Positions 26,305 to 35,294 of a DNA stretch of 64,000 nucleotides are shown here, piece by piece; position 1 is the first letter of the stretch, and each line of letters starts with the position of its first letter. This DNA comes from Clostridiaceae bacterium (lineage in GTDB: Bacteria; Bacillota; Clostridia; Acetivibrionales; DTU013). The notes under the pieces were generated by a model. That model did not search any database, was not told the DNA's origin, and saw only the letters and a list, made by a program, of their open reading frames with translations. The stretch spans positions 1 to 64,000 of the forward strand of contig JAAYPO010000062.1 of NCBI GenBank assembly GCA_012519745.1, read 5' to 3'. The position numbers were made by a program, and so were the translations under genes.

Positions 26305-27870
26305 ATGTCGACAAGGGTCAAGATCTTCATATCGTATCTTATTATGGGTATAGTGCCGCTGTTCCTGTTCATTGGTGTCATATCCATTGTTGCTCTCACG
26401 TCAGTAGCAAGCAACCCCTTTCTGATGAGCATTTATGAAAATCATGAGAACATATTCAAAAGCATCAATGATCTGTCCAGGATGGAGATGCTGGCACAGG
26501 AAAACCCGGAGAGCTTGTTTGACAAGGATATGCTTTCCGGCATAGATAAAAGCATTTCAGACTATCATGTCGGGATGATCCTGGTAAATGGCGAGAATGA
26601 GCTGTACTATGCTTCCGGTATCCTTGATGAACAGGGCATGGTGCAGAAAATTACGGCAGCCCGATTTGATGAGACAGATATGCGGGAACGTTTTGACAGT
26701 GAGCATTTTATGTCTGCGAACTATCACCGGCTTGAGGTTGACAGCAGGTTTCTGGTGCTGGGAAGGGATCTGGGAAATGACTCCGGAACACTTTACATCG
26801 CCATTGAGACCGGGCCGACAAAGGAAGTGTCCGACAAGGTGCTCAAAAGATTCATATATTTGCTGTTCGTTACCACGTTGGGGCTGATTTTGTTCATGAC
26901 TTTCATGGTCACGCGAAGCATGATGCATTCGCTGGATATGCTGAAGAACGGAGTCCGTCATATTTCGGAGGGCGATCTGGATTTCAGCATCAGGACAAAA
27001 AAACGGGACGAGGTAGCCCGGGTGGTCATGGCCTTCGAGGAAATGAGACTCAGGCTGAAGGAATCCATCGATGCCCAGGTCAGAGAGGACGAGAGCCGCA
27101 GGGAGCTTGTGGCAAATATATCTCACGATCTGAGAACTCCTGTCACTGCAATAAAGGGATATGTTGAGGGTCTGATAGATGGCATGGCCAACACACCTGA
27201 GAAGATGGAAAGGTATACAAAGACAATACTGAGCAAGACCATTGCCCTTGATCGAATGATAGATGATTTGTTTTTGTATTCCAGTCTGGATGTCGGCAAG
27301 GCGAATTATCATTTTGAAGCAGTAAGTGCTGCGGACTTTTTCAGGAGTTTGTGCAATGAAACGAGACTGGATCTTGAGGAAAAGGGCTTCGAAGTTCAAT
27401 GCAGCTTTGATATACGGCCGGATACAATTGTAAGTATCGACCGGGGCATGATTCAAAGACTGCAGCACAATCTGACCGAGAATGCTGTCAAGTACTGCAG
27501 AGAAACCGACAGAAGGGTAGTGCTCTCGGCTGTTGAACAAGACGGTACTGTTGTTTGCTCTACGGAGGATAATGGCACAGGTATACAGGCAGATGCTCTG
27601 TCGAATATATTTGAACGCTTCTACCGGGCTGATGCCGCGCGCACCTCTACTATTGGCGGGACCGGGCTGGGCCTTCAAATATCCAAGAGGATCGTCGAGG
27701 ACCATGGGGGCAGGATATGGGCAGAGAGCAGCTATGGCGAGTTTACACGCATTTCCTGGACGCTTCCGGTCATGGCGGAGGCGGGGAATGAGGTTTTAGG
27801 AAGCGCCGATCCGCAGGTTGCAGGACGCAATGGTGCAGGCCCTGACGGCGCTCGCTCAGAGAGACAGTGA
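26305..27870 (+). CDS. Membrane sensor histidine kinase
   Basis: A 521-residue kinase: helix about residues 6-30, an extracytoplasmic sensor region to about 178 without a recognised fold, second helix about 183-203, HAMP domain, then HisKA with the phospho-acceptor His274 in ANISHDLRTPVTAIKGY. The ATPase domain has the N box (NLTENAVKYC), DNGTGIQ, FERFYRADAAR and GGTGLGLQISKRIVEDHGG. About 45 extra residues, Gly/Ala-rich, follow the catalytic domain and look disordered. GAGGGG precedes ATG 26305 by eight bases. Its partner regulator is encoded 56 bases downstream. Confidence 0.95.
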   Translation: MSTRVKIFISYLIMGIVPLFLFIGVISIVALTSVASNPFLMSIYENHENIFKSINDLSRMEMLAQENPESLFDKDMLSGIDKSISDYHVGMILVNGENELYYASGILDEQGMVQKITAARFDETDMRERFDSEHFMSANYHRLEVDSRFLVLGRDLGNDSGTLYIAIETGPTKEVSDKVLKRFIYLLFVTTLGLILFMTFMVTRSMMHSLDMLKNGVRHISEGDLDFSIRTKKRDEVARVVMAFEEMRLRLKESIDAQVREDESRRELVANISHDLRTPVTAIKGYVEGLIDGMANTPEKMERYTKTILSKTIALDRMIDDLFLYSSLDVGKANYHFEAVSAADFFRSLCNETRLDLEEKGFEVQCSFDIRPDTIVSIDRGMIQRLQHNLTENAVKYCRETDRRVVLSAVEQDGTVVCSTEDNGTGIQADALSNIFERFYRADAARTSTIGGTGLGLQISKRIVEDHGGRIWAESSYGEFTRISWTLPVMAEAGNEVLGSADPQVAGRNGAGPDGARSERQ

Positions 27871-27926
27871 TCTGATGAGTTTTTGGGATGATGTTTTGTA
27901 ACGAAGCGATGGGGGTTATATGTAAA

Positions 27927-28619
27927 ATGCCTGACAGTATTCTGATAGTTGAAGATGATATAAGCATAGCAGAGCTTATACGGGATTACCTTGAAATAAA
28001 CGGAATGAAGGCTGACATGGCCCATACCGGGAAAACCGGGCTTGCCATGGCGCTGGAGAGAGGCTACGATCTGGTTTTGCTCGATCTGATGCTGCCGGAA
28101 ACAGATGGCTTTGAGGTGTTGAAAAGGATCAGGGAGGTCAAGGATACACCTGTTCTTCTTGTATCTGCAAGGCGTGAGGATATCGACAAGATCCGAGGTC
28201 TCGGCCTCGGCGCGGACGATTATATCACCAAGCCCTTCAGCCCCGGTGAACTTGTGGCCAGAGTAAAGGCCCACCTGGCGCGGTTCAGGCGGCTGACCGG
28301 GAAAACCGTATCCCGGGAGGTAACTATCAGGGTAAGGGGCATGGAGATAGATCCGGACGCAAGGACTGTAAAGGTGGATGGTAAGCTGGCATATCTGACT
28401 TCAAGGGAGTTTGATATACTGCTGTTCCTGGCGAGGAACCCAAACAAGGTTTTCTCCAAGGATCAGCTTTTTGACCGTATCTGGGGCCTAGAGTCACTTG
28501 GAGACACCAATACGGTCACTGTACACATAGGCAAGATCCGCGAAAAAACAGAAAATGACCCCAATAACCCCAAATACATAGAAACGGTCTGGGGCGCAGG
28601 CTATCTGTTCAGGATGTGA
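27927..28619 (+). CDS. OmpR/PhoB-family response regulator
   Basis: A 230-residue regulator with a receiver domain (acidic pocket in VEDD at residues 8-11, phospho-acceptor Asp53 in LLDLMLPETDG, Lys in ITKPFSPGEL) and a C-terminal winged-helix DNA-binding domain (LTSREFDILLFLARNP, then FDRIWG and TVTVHIGKIREK). I prefer the ATG at 27927, which gives the normal MPDSILIVEDD start and has GGGGG upstream; an ATG at 27888 would add 13 residues. It is expected to be phosphorylated by the upstream kinase and probably regulates the ABC operon. Confidence 0.94.
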   Translation: MPDSILIVEDDISIAELIRDYLEINGMKADMAHTGKTGLAMALERGYDLVLLDLMLPETDGFEVLKRIREVKDTPVLLVSARREDIDKIRGLGLGADDYITKPFSPGELVARVKAHLARFRRLTGKTVSREVTIRVRGMEIDPDARTVKVDGKLAYLTSREFDILLFLARNPNKVFSKDQLFDRIWGLESLGDTNTVTVHIGKIREKTENDPNNPKYIETVWGAGYLFRM

Positions 28620-28791
28620 GCAGATACAGTGATCCATGAAGATGTTCCTTCTTCTTTGGCTGGAGGATATAAAAGGGAATCATACCATGTTACTGAAATT
28701 GACATATATGTGAAAAAAGTATACTCTATTATTAAGACTTATGTCAATAAAAGCTATCTATGATAAACTCTATTAATATGAGGTGACGGTT

Positions 28792-30324
28792 ATGAGACTG
28801 TTCAATCTAGATACCAGCCAGGCGGAAAAGGACGGAAATCTGGCCTTCGTAAACATGATCGAGAACCACAAAAGGGCACTGCGGACGCTGCTCATATTTT
28901 TGGCCGTAATAATAACGGCAACGTATGGAACTGTTCTTGCAGGAAAATCATCTGAAGGCTTCACACTCGCAAGTGCTACTGCCGCAGCTTCAGTTATGCT
29001 TTTTATAATGGCTGCAGATATAGTTCTTATACGGTTCACTCTTACTAAACCATGGAGCAAGTATATCATGGTTTTTTCATCATTGCTGATAATTGTTGTC
29101 GCCAGAGCATCTACACATGTGCATGAGACCATATCCATGCTCTATTTTTGCATTATACTATCCCTATTATATAACGACCTTGTACTTACGCTATTAACAT
29201 GTTTGCTGGCAGTACTAAGCGACGCTGCATTGCTATTTTTCATCTCTGAGCTCAGGCTTGATACCTTCTCGGAATATGCAATACGCTATTTTTCATTTGT
29301 TTTCGCAGGTATAGCAGCCGTCTCCGGTTCAATAGGCATAAACAAGCTGTTTGGCATCGCCGCTGATAACCAGAGAGAGCTCAGAGAGAAACAGGATACG
29401 CTGGATGGAATCATGAATAAGATAAGAAAAATAGCCGCAGCTTTATTTTCCAATACTACTGTGTTGAGGAAGGATATCGATGAGACTACAACTACTTCTG
29501 AAAGAATTGTCGAGTCATTTTCTCAGATCAGCACAGGAATCGAAAACAGTACCCAATCTGTTGTCGATGTCACCGAGTATACAATAGAGTCAAATGCTTC
29601 ACTTGAGCAGGTGACAGGGCTGTCAAGGAAGCTCAGTGATGAATTTGTCGAAACGACGCGCATGGTGAATGAGGGCGTCCAGGAAATAAGAGAGATGAGC
29701 CAGCAGATGCAGATACTGTTTGACTCAATGAATTCAGTGCAGCAAACAGTCGTCGATCTCAGAGACAGAATGCAGGATATCGAGAATTTCCTTGGTGCTA
29801 TTACCGGCATCTCAGAGCAGACCAACATGCTGTCACTCAATGCTTCTATAGAAGCCGCAAGGGCGGGAGAAAACGGCAAAGGCTTTGCAGTGGTCGCCGA
29901 GGAGATCCGTAAGCTTGCCGACCAGTCTGCCCATACCGTCAAGATGATACAGAATATAACATCATCCATCCAGAGCACTACCGAGATTGCGTTGAATGCC
30001 GTAAACCGCGGAGCGAATGCAGTCACTGTGGGAAGAGAGAAGCTGGCCAGTGTGGATAGCAAGTTTGACTACATTTCAAATTCCGTGAATGATGTAAATG
30101 AGGGATTGGCCGAAGAGGTTTCATTGATCAGCGGGACCCTTGGAAGATTCAGTGATGTGCAGACAAAGCTCGAAGGTGTGGCGTCAGTATTTGAGGAGCA
30201 TACTGCTACATCACAGGAGATACTGTCTTCTATTACCATACAGAAGCAGATAATGGAGGAGCTTCTCAACAAGGTGAGATTGATCGACGATATGAGCCAG
30301 GAACTGAACGATACAGCGCAATAA
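28792..30324 (+). CDS. Chemoreceptor-type protein with a multi-helix membrane sensor
   Basis: A 510-residue protein. The N-terminal ~200 residues hold about six hydrophobic helices (roughly 37-58, 65-83, 90-108, 115-133, 138-160, 165-185) with short loops, unlike the Cache receptors, so the sensor is membrane-embedded. The cytoplasmic part is a chemoreceptor signalling domain with [20 protein letters not shown] and [17 protein letters not shown]; no HAMP domain is obvious. ATG 28792 has GAGGTGA (28780-28786) upstream; a GTG at 28783 would add three residues. It stands alone, 170 bases after the two-component genes. Confidence 0.93.
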   Translation: MRLFNLDTSQAEKDGNLAFVNMIENHKRALRTLLIFLAVIITATYGTVLAGKSSEGFTLASATAAASVMLFIMAADIVLIRFTLTKPWSKYIMVFSSLLIIVVARASTHVHETISMLYFCIILSLLYNDLVLTLLTCLLAVLSDAALLFFISELRLDTFSEYAIRYFSFVFAGIAAVSGSIGINKLFGIAADNQRELREKQDTLDGIMNKIRKIAAALFSNTTVLRKDIDETTTTSERIVESFSQISTGIENSTQSVVDVTEYTIESNASLEQVTGLSRKLSDEFVETTRMVNEGVQEIREMSQQMQILFDSMNSVQQTVVDLRDRMQDIENFLGAITGISEQTNMLSLNASIEAARAGENGKGFAVVAEEIRKLADQSAHTVKMIQNITSSIQSTTEIALNAVNRGANAVTVGREKLASVDSKFDYISNSVNDVNEGLAEEVSLISGTLGRFSDVQTKLEGVASVFEEHTATSQEILSSITIQKQIMEELLNKVRLIDDMSQELNDTAQ

Positions 30325-30737
30325 CCGCAGCGACAACAAGACCTGTGACATGATGTCGCTTCTCGTGGGGATATCACAGTTCGTACGGCGATATCAAAGC
30401 TTATGAGGTGCTGTATACATCCAATACTCCGGCAACGTAGCCGTCATAGCCTGACCTTGCCAGCAGCAGGGCTATCTTTGATTCAAAAAAATTAGAAATA
30501 CAATAAAGGATGGGTGTACATTTTTTTAAGTTTTGGGGCAGATTGGTTACATAATCCAGAGTAATATGCTATTATCACACTGGATGATTAACCATAATCC
30601 TTTTTTTACTCAATTATTATCGGACAACTGTCTCAAAAGTTCAAATTTTGCACAGTAGCCTCCTGTGGTAGCATGATATTTAGTAGCAGTATGATTCATG
30701 ACAGCAATATAAATAAGACGAACCAAAAGGAGCAGAA
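30325..30737. other. 413-base intergenic region with gene debris
   Basis: Between the chemoreceptor and a HAD hydrolase. The left part contains a short leftward coding remnant (30401-30484, listed separately); the remainder is AT-rich with several T and A runs. The HAD gene promoter presumably lies near the right end but no good box pair was found. Confidence 0.45.
30401..30484 (-). pseudogene. Short leftward C-terminal gene remnant
   Basis: Reading leftward, 27 codons and a TAA stop (30401-30403) give a protein-like end, ESKIALLLARSGYDGYVAGV then LDVYSTS. Upstream of it (to the right) the frame degenerates into AT-rich sequence and stops, with no start codon. It looks like the surviving 3' end of a deleted gene. 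The family is not recognised and a chance frame cannot be excluded. Confidence 0.3.
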
Positions 30738-31382
30738 ATGTACGAATTAGTTATTTTTGATATTGACGGAACAATGATCGACACTGAGAAGGTAGTAAGG
30801 GAATCTTACAGCTATGCGATGTTTGAGGAATTGGGGCGGCCGCTGACAGACAGGGAACTGTCCCTCGCCTATGGAATACCGACAATGCAGGCTGTGGAGA
30901 GACTTGGAGCACGTGATACAGATGCTGTTGCCCGCAGATACTTCGATAGCCTCTTTAAGGCTTTCAGGGCGGGAGTCGATATCTTTGAGGGTATTACTGA
31001 TGCATTGGAGGAGCTTAAAAAGCGCGGGATAAAGTGCGGCATCGTTACTTCAAGAAACAGGGAGGAGGTGTCCAGCGACACTTCACTCAAGTCGCTTCTG
31101 AAGTATTTCGACCATGTGGTGTGTGCTGAGGATACTGTAAAGCATAAACCGGAAGCGGAGCCTGTGCTCAGGCTGGCTGAGATATCCGGGATCGGATTGC
31201 CTGGGATGATGTACCTGGGCGATACTCTCTATGATTATTTGTGTGCGAAGAATGCAGGTATCGATTTTGCACTTGCGCTGTGGGGTGCAAGAAATACGGA
31301 TGGGATAGAGCCGGACTATATGCTGGAGAAACCGTCCGGTCTGCTGGACTTATTCAGGCAGGCCGATTCCAATGATAAATAA
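30738..31382 (+). CDS. HAD-superfamily hydrolase (phosphoglycolate-phosphatase-like)
   Basis: A 214-residue haloacid-dehalogenase-fold phosphatase. Motif I is FDIDGTMID with the nucleophile Asp8 and acid Asp10, motif II the Ser/Thr in GIVTSR, motif III Lys in KHKPEAEP, and motif IV GDTLYD. A helical cap lies between motifs I and II, as in the beta-phosphoglucomutase/Gph subfamily. It would dephosphorylate a small sugar phosphate or similar; specificity is not predictable. AAAGGAGCAG precedes ATG 30738. It lies ahead of the sugar regulon but has a separate spacer and need not belong to it. Confidence 0.9.
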   Translation: MYELVIFDIDGTMIDTEKVVRESYSYAMFEELGRPLTDRELSLAYGIPTMQAVERLGARDTDAVARRYFDSLFKAFRAGVDIFEGITDALEELKKRGIKCGIVTSRNREEVSSDTSLKSLLKYFDHVVCAEDTVKHKPEAEPVLRLAEISGIGLPGMMYLGDTLYDYLCAKNAGIDFALALWGARNTDGIEPDYMLEKPSGLLDLFRQADSNDK

Positions 31383-31496
31383 AAAAGGCATGTCGGTCCA
31401 GGGATGATCGATATAGGTCGGACAGGCCGGTATGGTCATATAGACGAAGCGATAGTTAGAAGGAATCTTTTCCTTTGAGGTCGGGCATTGCTGTTG

Positions 31497-31525
31497 TTGA
31501 CATATACAAAAAAGAAATTTACAAT
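31497..31525 (+). promoter_or_regulatory. Promoter of the FGGY kinase-DeoR operon
   Basis: TTGACA (31497-31502), 17 bases, TACAAT (31520-31525); transcription should start near 31532, upstream of the operator candidate at 31546-31558. Confidence 0.75.
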
Positions 31526-31545
31526 AAAAAGTAGTAATAAACAGC

Positions 31546-31558
31546 AATAAACGATAAA
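31546..31558 (+). promoter_or_regulatory. Operator candidate AATAAACGATAAA (site 1)
   Basis: This 13-mer sits between the predicted transcription start and the GTG of the FGGY kinase, touching the ribosome site. Its exact reverse complement is at 37891-37903 and an 11-mer version at 34146-34156, both at other promoters of the regulon. A second AATAAAC begins ten bases upstream (31536). The DeoR regulator encoded at 33163 is the natural candidate to bind it. Confidence 0.6.
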
Positions 31559-31570
31559 GGAGATTCTGCG

Positions 31571-33091
31571 GTGAGTTCATATATTATTGGAATAGATATT
31601 GGAACACAGGGAACAAAGGCTGCGCTGTTCAACGAAGACATGGAACTGGTAACGACCGCTTTTGAGGAGTCCAGACTGATCTCTCCAAAGCCGGGGACGG
31701 TGTGGCAGGAGCCGGACGACCTTTACCTGTCCTGCGCCAGAACGATAAAGGAGCTGCTTGACAAGTCGGGCACATCACCTGCAGATGTGAATGCGATAGG
31801 CATAGACGGTCAGATGGCAGGTATAATGGGCGTGGATGAGAAGGGTCAGGCCTCCACATACTTTGATTCGTGGCTTGATACCAGGTGCGGCGGGCAAATG
31901 GAGGAAGTGCGTGCCCGTGCGGGAAAAAGGATAATTGAGCTCAGCGGCGGCCCGGCGTCATATGTCCACGGCCCCAAGATACTCTGGTGGAAGCATGAGC
32001 ATCCTGAGGCGTATAGAAAGACTGCTAAATTCGTATTGCCCCATGCATATGTAGTTGGCAGGATGACCGGCCTTTCAGGCGAAGAAGCATATTTCGACTA
32101 CACTCATCTCCATTTTTCATGTCTTGCGGATAATGCAAACAAGAAGTGGTCGGATGAGCTGCTGGAAACATTTGATATAGACAAGAGCAAGATGGCACGG
32201 ATAGTGTCACCTTTTGATGTGATGGGAAAGATCACAGCAGAGTTTGCTGCAGTCTCCGGACTGATCGAGGGCATACCGGTAGTTGCAGGATGTGGTGATA
32301 CGGCTGCCAGCACGTTTGGCTCAGGCATGTTCGAGAGAGAAATGATACTGGACTGCGCCGGTACGGCATCCGTATTGTGCAGTGTTGTGGACACCTATGT
32401 TCCTGATACGGAGCATGAAACACTCACTATGATGAGAAGCCCTGTGGATGGCCTTTTCCTTCCATTGGCTTATATAAACGGCGGAGGCATGTGTATACGC
32501 TGGTTCCGTGATACGCTGAGCGGAAGGCCTGCCGCCGGTTACAAGGAAATAGATGCCGAAGCTGCGGCCATCGATCCGGGAAGTGAAGGGCTCATATTCA
32601 TACCTCATTTTTCCGGAAGAGCGCTGCCGAGCAACACCAATCTCAAGGGAGCCTGGCTTGGACTTGATTTCAAGCATACCCGCGGCCATATGTACCGCGC
32701 TGTGATGGAATCGATAGCGTATGAGTACAGATACTATCTTTCGGTATTACGCAGCCTGCATCCCGAAGACAGCTTCAACAACATGCTGACTATCGGCGGA
32801 GGAGCCAAGTCTGCGCTTTTCAACCAGATAAAGGCTGATGTGCTGGGAGTTGACGTCACGACCTTTGAAACGGGTGAGACTGCCCTTTTGGGAAGTGCTG
32901 TAATAGCCGCTTACGGAACAGGAATGTTGTCGGATTATAGGAAGCCTATACAAAAGGTTATGAAAAAGGGTGCGGAATTCGTTGCTGATATGTCAAGACA
33001 CAATAGCTACAGCCCTTATGCAGAGGCATATCTGAAGGCTATTGATCAGGTAACTCCGTTTTATGAAAATAATGACTTAACGAGGCAATAG
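31571..33091 (+). CDS. FGGY-family carbohydrate kinase
   Basis: A 506-residue sugar kinase of the xylulokinase/gluconokinase branch. The N-terminal phosphate loop is IGIDIGTQGTKAALF, the catalytic Asp lies in AIGIDGQMAG, and the second domain has GCGDTAASTFGSG and the adenosine motif TIGGGAKSALFNQIKADVLG. It starts at GTG 31571 with AAAGGAGA upstream. Substrate could be a ketopentose, ketohexose, gluconate or polyol; the regulon holds a ketose 3-epimerase, so a ketose is plausible. First gene of a two-gene operon with the DeoR regulator, with its own promoter and operator candidate. Confidence 0.92.
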   Translation: MSSYIIGIDIGTQGTKAALFNEDMELVTTAFEESRLISPKPGTVWQEPDDLYLSCARTIKELLDKSGTSPADVNAIGIDGQMAGIMGVDEKGQASTYFDSWLDTRCGGQMEEVRARAGKRIIELSGGPASYVHGPKILWWKHEHPEAYRKTAKFVLPHAYVVGRMTGLSGEEAYFDYTHLHFSCLADNANKKWSDELLETFDIDKSKMARIVSPFDVMGKITAEFAAVSGLIEGIPVVAGCGDTAASTFGSGMFEREMILDCAGTASVLCSVVDTYVPDTEHETLTMMRSPVDGLFLPLAYINGGGMCIRWFRDTLSGRPAAGYKEIDAEAAAIDPGSEGLIFIPHFSGRALPSNTNLKGAWLGLDFKHTRGHMYRAVMESIAYEYRYYLSVLRSLHPEDSFNNMLTIGGGAKSALFNQIKADVLGVDVTTFETGETALLGSAVIAAYGTGMLSDYRKPIQKVMKKGAEFVADMSRHNSYSPYAEAYLKAIDQVTPFYENNDLTRQ

Positions 33092-33098
33092 ATTACCA

Positions 33099-33114
33099 CC
33101 GCCTTTATAGGCGG
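33099..33114 (+). terminator. Short hairpin between kinase and regulator genes
   Basis: CCGCC (33099-33103) pairs with GGCGG (33110-33114) across a six-base AT loop. No T run follows, so it probably only reduces read-through. Confidence 0.4.
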
Positions 33115-33162
33115 GGGGAGTATGTCTCAGTAATATAGAAGAGCATAAAAGGAGAAAACGCA

Positions 33163-33963
33163 ATGGCAAAACAGACAGGGGGTATGCTGGCCCATGTGCG
33201 TCAGCAGGTTATAGCCGAGCTTGTCAACAAAACGGGAAATATTACAGTAAGTGATCTTTGCGAAAGATTCAATGTATCTCCCGCAACCATCAGAAATGAT
33301 CTGCGGAATCTGGAAGGCCGCAGGATCATCAAGCGTACCCATGGCGGAGCAGTAAGCTCAACCAAAACAGTTGCCGAGCTGAGCACTGTGCAGAAGGAGA
33401 TCAGAAACATCAGCGAAAAGAGGGCTATTGCCCAGGCTGCCCTCGAATTCATCCAGGAGGGCGATGCAATAGCCCTTGATTCAGGAACTACTGCATTCGA
33501 ACTGGCAAGGCTGCTGGGGTCTTTCAAGAATCTGACTGTAGTGACCAATGACCTTCAGATCGCATCATGGCTGGAGCAGAAGACAACAGTGACCATAATG
33601 CTTGCAGGAGGACTCGTCAGGCGTAATTTCCGCTGTACGTCGGGACAGTCAGCCCTGGATATGCTCTCGATGCTTCATGTGGACAAAGCTTTTGTGGCAG
33701 TGAACGGCGTGAGCATAAAGAATGGCCTGACAACACCTGGAATGGACATGGCCTGCATAAAAAAGCAAATGATCGATTCTGCCGACAAGGTGATACTGCT
33801 GGCTGACAGCAGCAAGATCGAGAGAACTGCATTTGTGACATATGCTCCTGTTTCGCTGGTGGATGTGCTGATAACGGATGAACAGGCGGACAGCAGTTTT
33901 GTAGATGCAATGCGCGGAGCAGGCGTAAATGTTGTTACGGCCAAGCTTCCGGTAACAGGATGA
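33163..33963 (+). CDS. DeoR-family transcriptional regulator
   Basis: A 266-residue repressor-type protein: an N-terminal winged helix-turn-helix (ITVSDLCERFNVSPATIRND, then LRNLEGRRIIKRTHGGAV) and a C-terminal DeoR sensor domain of the ribose-phosphate-isomerase-like fold (IALDSGTTAFELARLL, VVTNDLQIASWL, ADSSKIERTAFV). Such regulators normally bind a sugar phosphate, here plausibly the product of the upstream FGGY kinase. It is preceded by AAAGGAG. The shared operator candidates near 31546, 34146 and 37891 suggest that it controls its own operon and the two downstream units. Confidence 0.94.
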   Translation: MAKQTGGMLAHVRQQVIAELVNKTGNITVSDLCERFNVSPATIRNDLRNLEGRRIIKRTHGGAVSSTKTVAELSTVQKEIRNISEKRAIAQAALEFIQEGDAIALDSGTTAFELARLLGSFKNLTVVTNDLQIASWLEQKTTVTIMLAGGLVRRNFRCTSGQSALDMLSMLHVDKAFVAVNGVSIKNGLTTPGMDMACIKKQMIDSADKVILLADSSKIERTAFVTYAPVSLVDVLITDEQADSSFVDAMRGAGVNVVTAKLPVTG

Positions 33964-34145
33964 GACAGGCAACAGGATGTATCGTCAGCGATACATAACG
34001 TCGATTCGAATACAAGGCGAAGAGCCTGTACAGATTTAGCAATATGCCCCATAGATATGCATGGTTGTTTTTAGCAGCCATGCATTTTATTTTCAGAAAT
34101 TATCGTTCAGGTGCTCGTGAAAGCAGAAAAATAGGTCAATACGAA

Positions 34146-34156
34146 AATAAACGATA
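34146..34156 (+). promoter_or_regulatory. Operator candidate AATAAACGATA (site 2)
   Basis: Eleven bases identical to site 1, placed just upstream of the -35 box of the next operon. A second ACGAT lies at 34171-34175, exactly 20 bases after the first (34151-34155), i.e. on the same face of the helix. Confidence 0.55.
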
Positions 34157-34174
34157 GAAAACAATAAAAAACGA

Positions 34175-34203
34175 TTGCGTAACGCTAATCAAAGAGTTAT
34201 AAT
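34175..34203 (+). promoter_or_regulatory. Promoter of the Gfo/Idh-ADH-isomerase operon
   Basis: TTGCGT (34175-34180), 17 bases, TATAAT (34198-34203). The leader to ATG 34238 is under 30 bases. Confidence 0.7.
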
Positions 34204-34237
34204 AAAGAAAAAGTAACTTAACAGGAGCTAACCGAAG

Positions 34238-35257
34238 ATGAGCAAACGTGAATTAGGTATTTGTTTGATTGGATGTGGACGTGCAGGAATGATACATGCA
34301 CGCAATTTCATGAATAAGGTCCCGGGTGCACGGATGACTGCGGTGGTAGATGTTGTTGAAGCTGCCGCCAGGTCAGCAGCCGAGGAATTGGGGATCGACA
34401 AATGGTACACGGACTACAGACAGGTCCTCAATGATGAGACAGTGGACGCTGTAGTAGTAGTTTCTCCAACCAATCTGCACAGAGATATAGTTATTGATTG
34501 TGCAAACGCGAAAAAACACATATTTTGTGAAAAGCCAATGGCTATGAACACCACGGAATGCGATGAAATGATCGAGGCATGTGAGAGAAATAATGTTAAG
34601 CTGCAAATAGGCTTCATGCGCCGTCACGATCTGAGCTTCAAAGAAGCAAAGAGGCTTTTGGATGAGGGAGCTATCGGTGATCTGGTACAGATACACTCAT
34701 GCACCCGCGGTCCGAGCAAGCCGCGCCCGTGGATGTACGATCTGAAAAAATCAAACGGTATACTGGCAGAGGTAAACAGCCACGATATCGACTCTATCCG
34801 TTGGTTTGCCGGCAGTGAAATAAAAGAACTGTATGCAGTTGCGGGCAATTTTAGAAATCCTGAAGCCAGAGCTGAGTATCCTGATTATTATGACAGCGTT
34901 CTAATGAACGGGGTCTTCGAAAACGGAGTACAGTTTTCAATAGATGGTGCGGCCTATGTGCAATACGGTTATGATTCGAAAATGGAGATCGTCGGAACAA
35001 AGGGCGTCCTCCATGTGGGGCGTTCCGATGCTAATTTTGTAAAGTGTACGACGGTGGAAAACGGCACCTCGACACCATTTATAAACAGCTGGATGACACT
35101 GTTTATCGATGCCTATCTCTCAGAGGACACTGCTTTTGTAGAAGCAATAAATAATGATACACCGCCCAGGGTGACGGGTTGGGACGGCAGACAGGCCGTG
35201 AGCATCGTTGAAGCAGGCAATCAATCTATTATGACAAAAAACATCGTAAGACTCTAA
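34238..35257 (+). CDS. Gfo/Idh/MocA-family oxidoreductase (inositol-dehydrogenase-like)
   Basis: A 339-residue NAD(P)-dependent sugar or polyol dehydrogenase. The Rossmann start is ICLIGCGRAGMIHARNF, the conserved Lys of the active site is in FCEKPMAMNTTECD, and the second domain has LQIGFMRRHDLSFKEAK and the NSHDIDSIRWF motif with the catalytic Asp and His. This resembles inositol 2-dehydrogenases, but many relatives oxidise other polyols, or oxidise C3 of sugars. First gene of a unit with a zinc alcohol dehydrogenase and an isomerase-like protein, under an operator candidate. ACAGGAGCTAACCGAAG precedes the ATG. Confidence 0.92.
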   Translation: MSKRELGICLIGCGRAGMIHARNFMNKVPGARMTAVVDVVEAAARSAAEELGIDKWYTDYRQVLNDETVDAVVVVSPTNLHRDIVIDCANAKKHIFCEKPMAMNTTECDEMIEACERNNVKLQIGFMRRHDLSFKEAKRLLDEGAIGDLVQIHSCTRGPSKPRPWMYDLKKSNGILAEVNSHDIDSIRWFAGSEIKELYAVAGNFRNPEARAEYPDYYDSVLMNGVFENGVQFSIDGAAYVQYGYDSKMEIVGTKGVLHVGRSDANFVKCTTVENGTSTPFINSWMTLFIDAYLSEDTAFVEAINNDTPPRVTGWDGRQAVSIVEAGNQSIMTKNIVRL

Positions 35258-35294
35258 TGCACAAATAAACAATGATCATGGAGGAGGGGTATCA

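Noticed and set aside
26557-27705. Long antisense open frame (382 codons) opposite the sensor kinase
   Set aside because: The forward frame has unmistakable HAMP, HisKA and ATPase motifs; the antisense product resembles nothing and has no ribosome site.
28699-28725. TTGACA...TATACT promoter for the chemoreceptor at 28792
   Set aside because: The spacer is only 15 bases, so it is not convincing, although the boxes are good.
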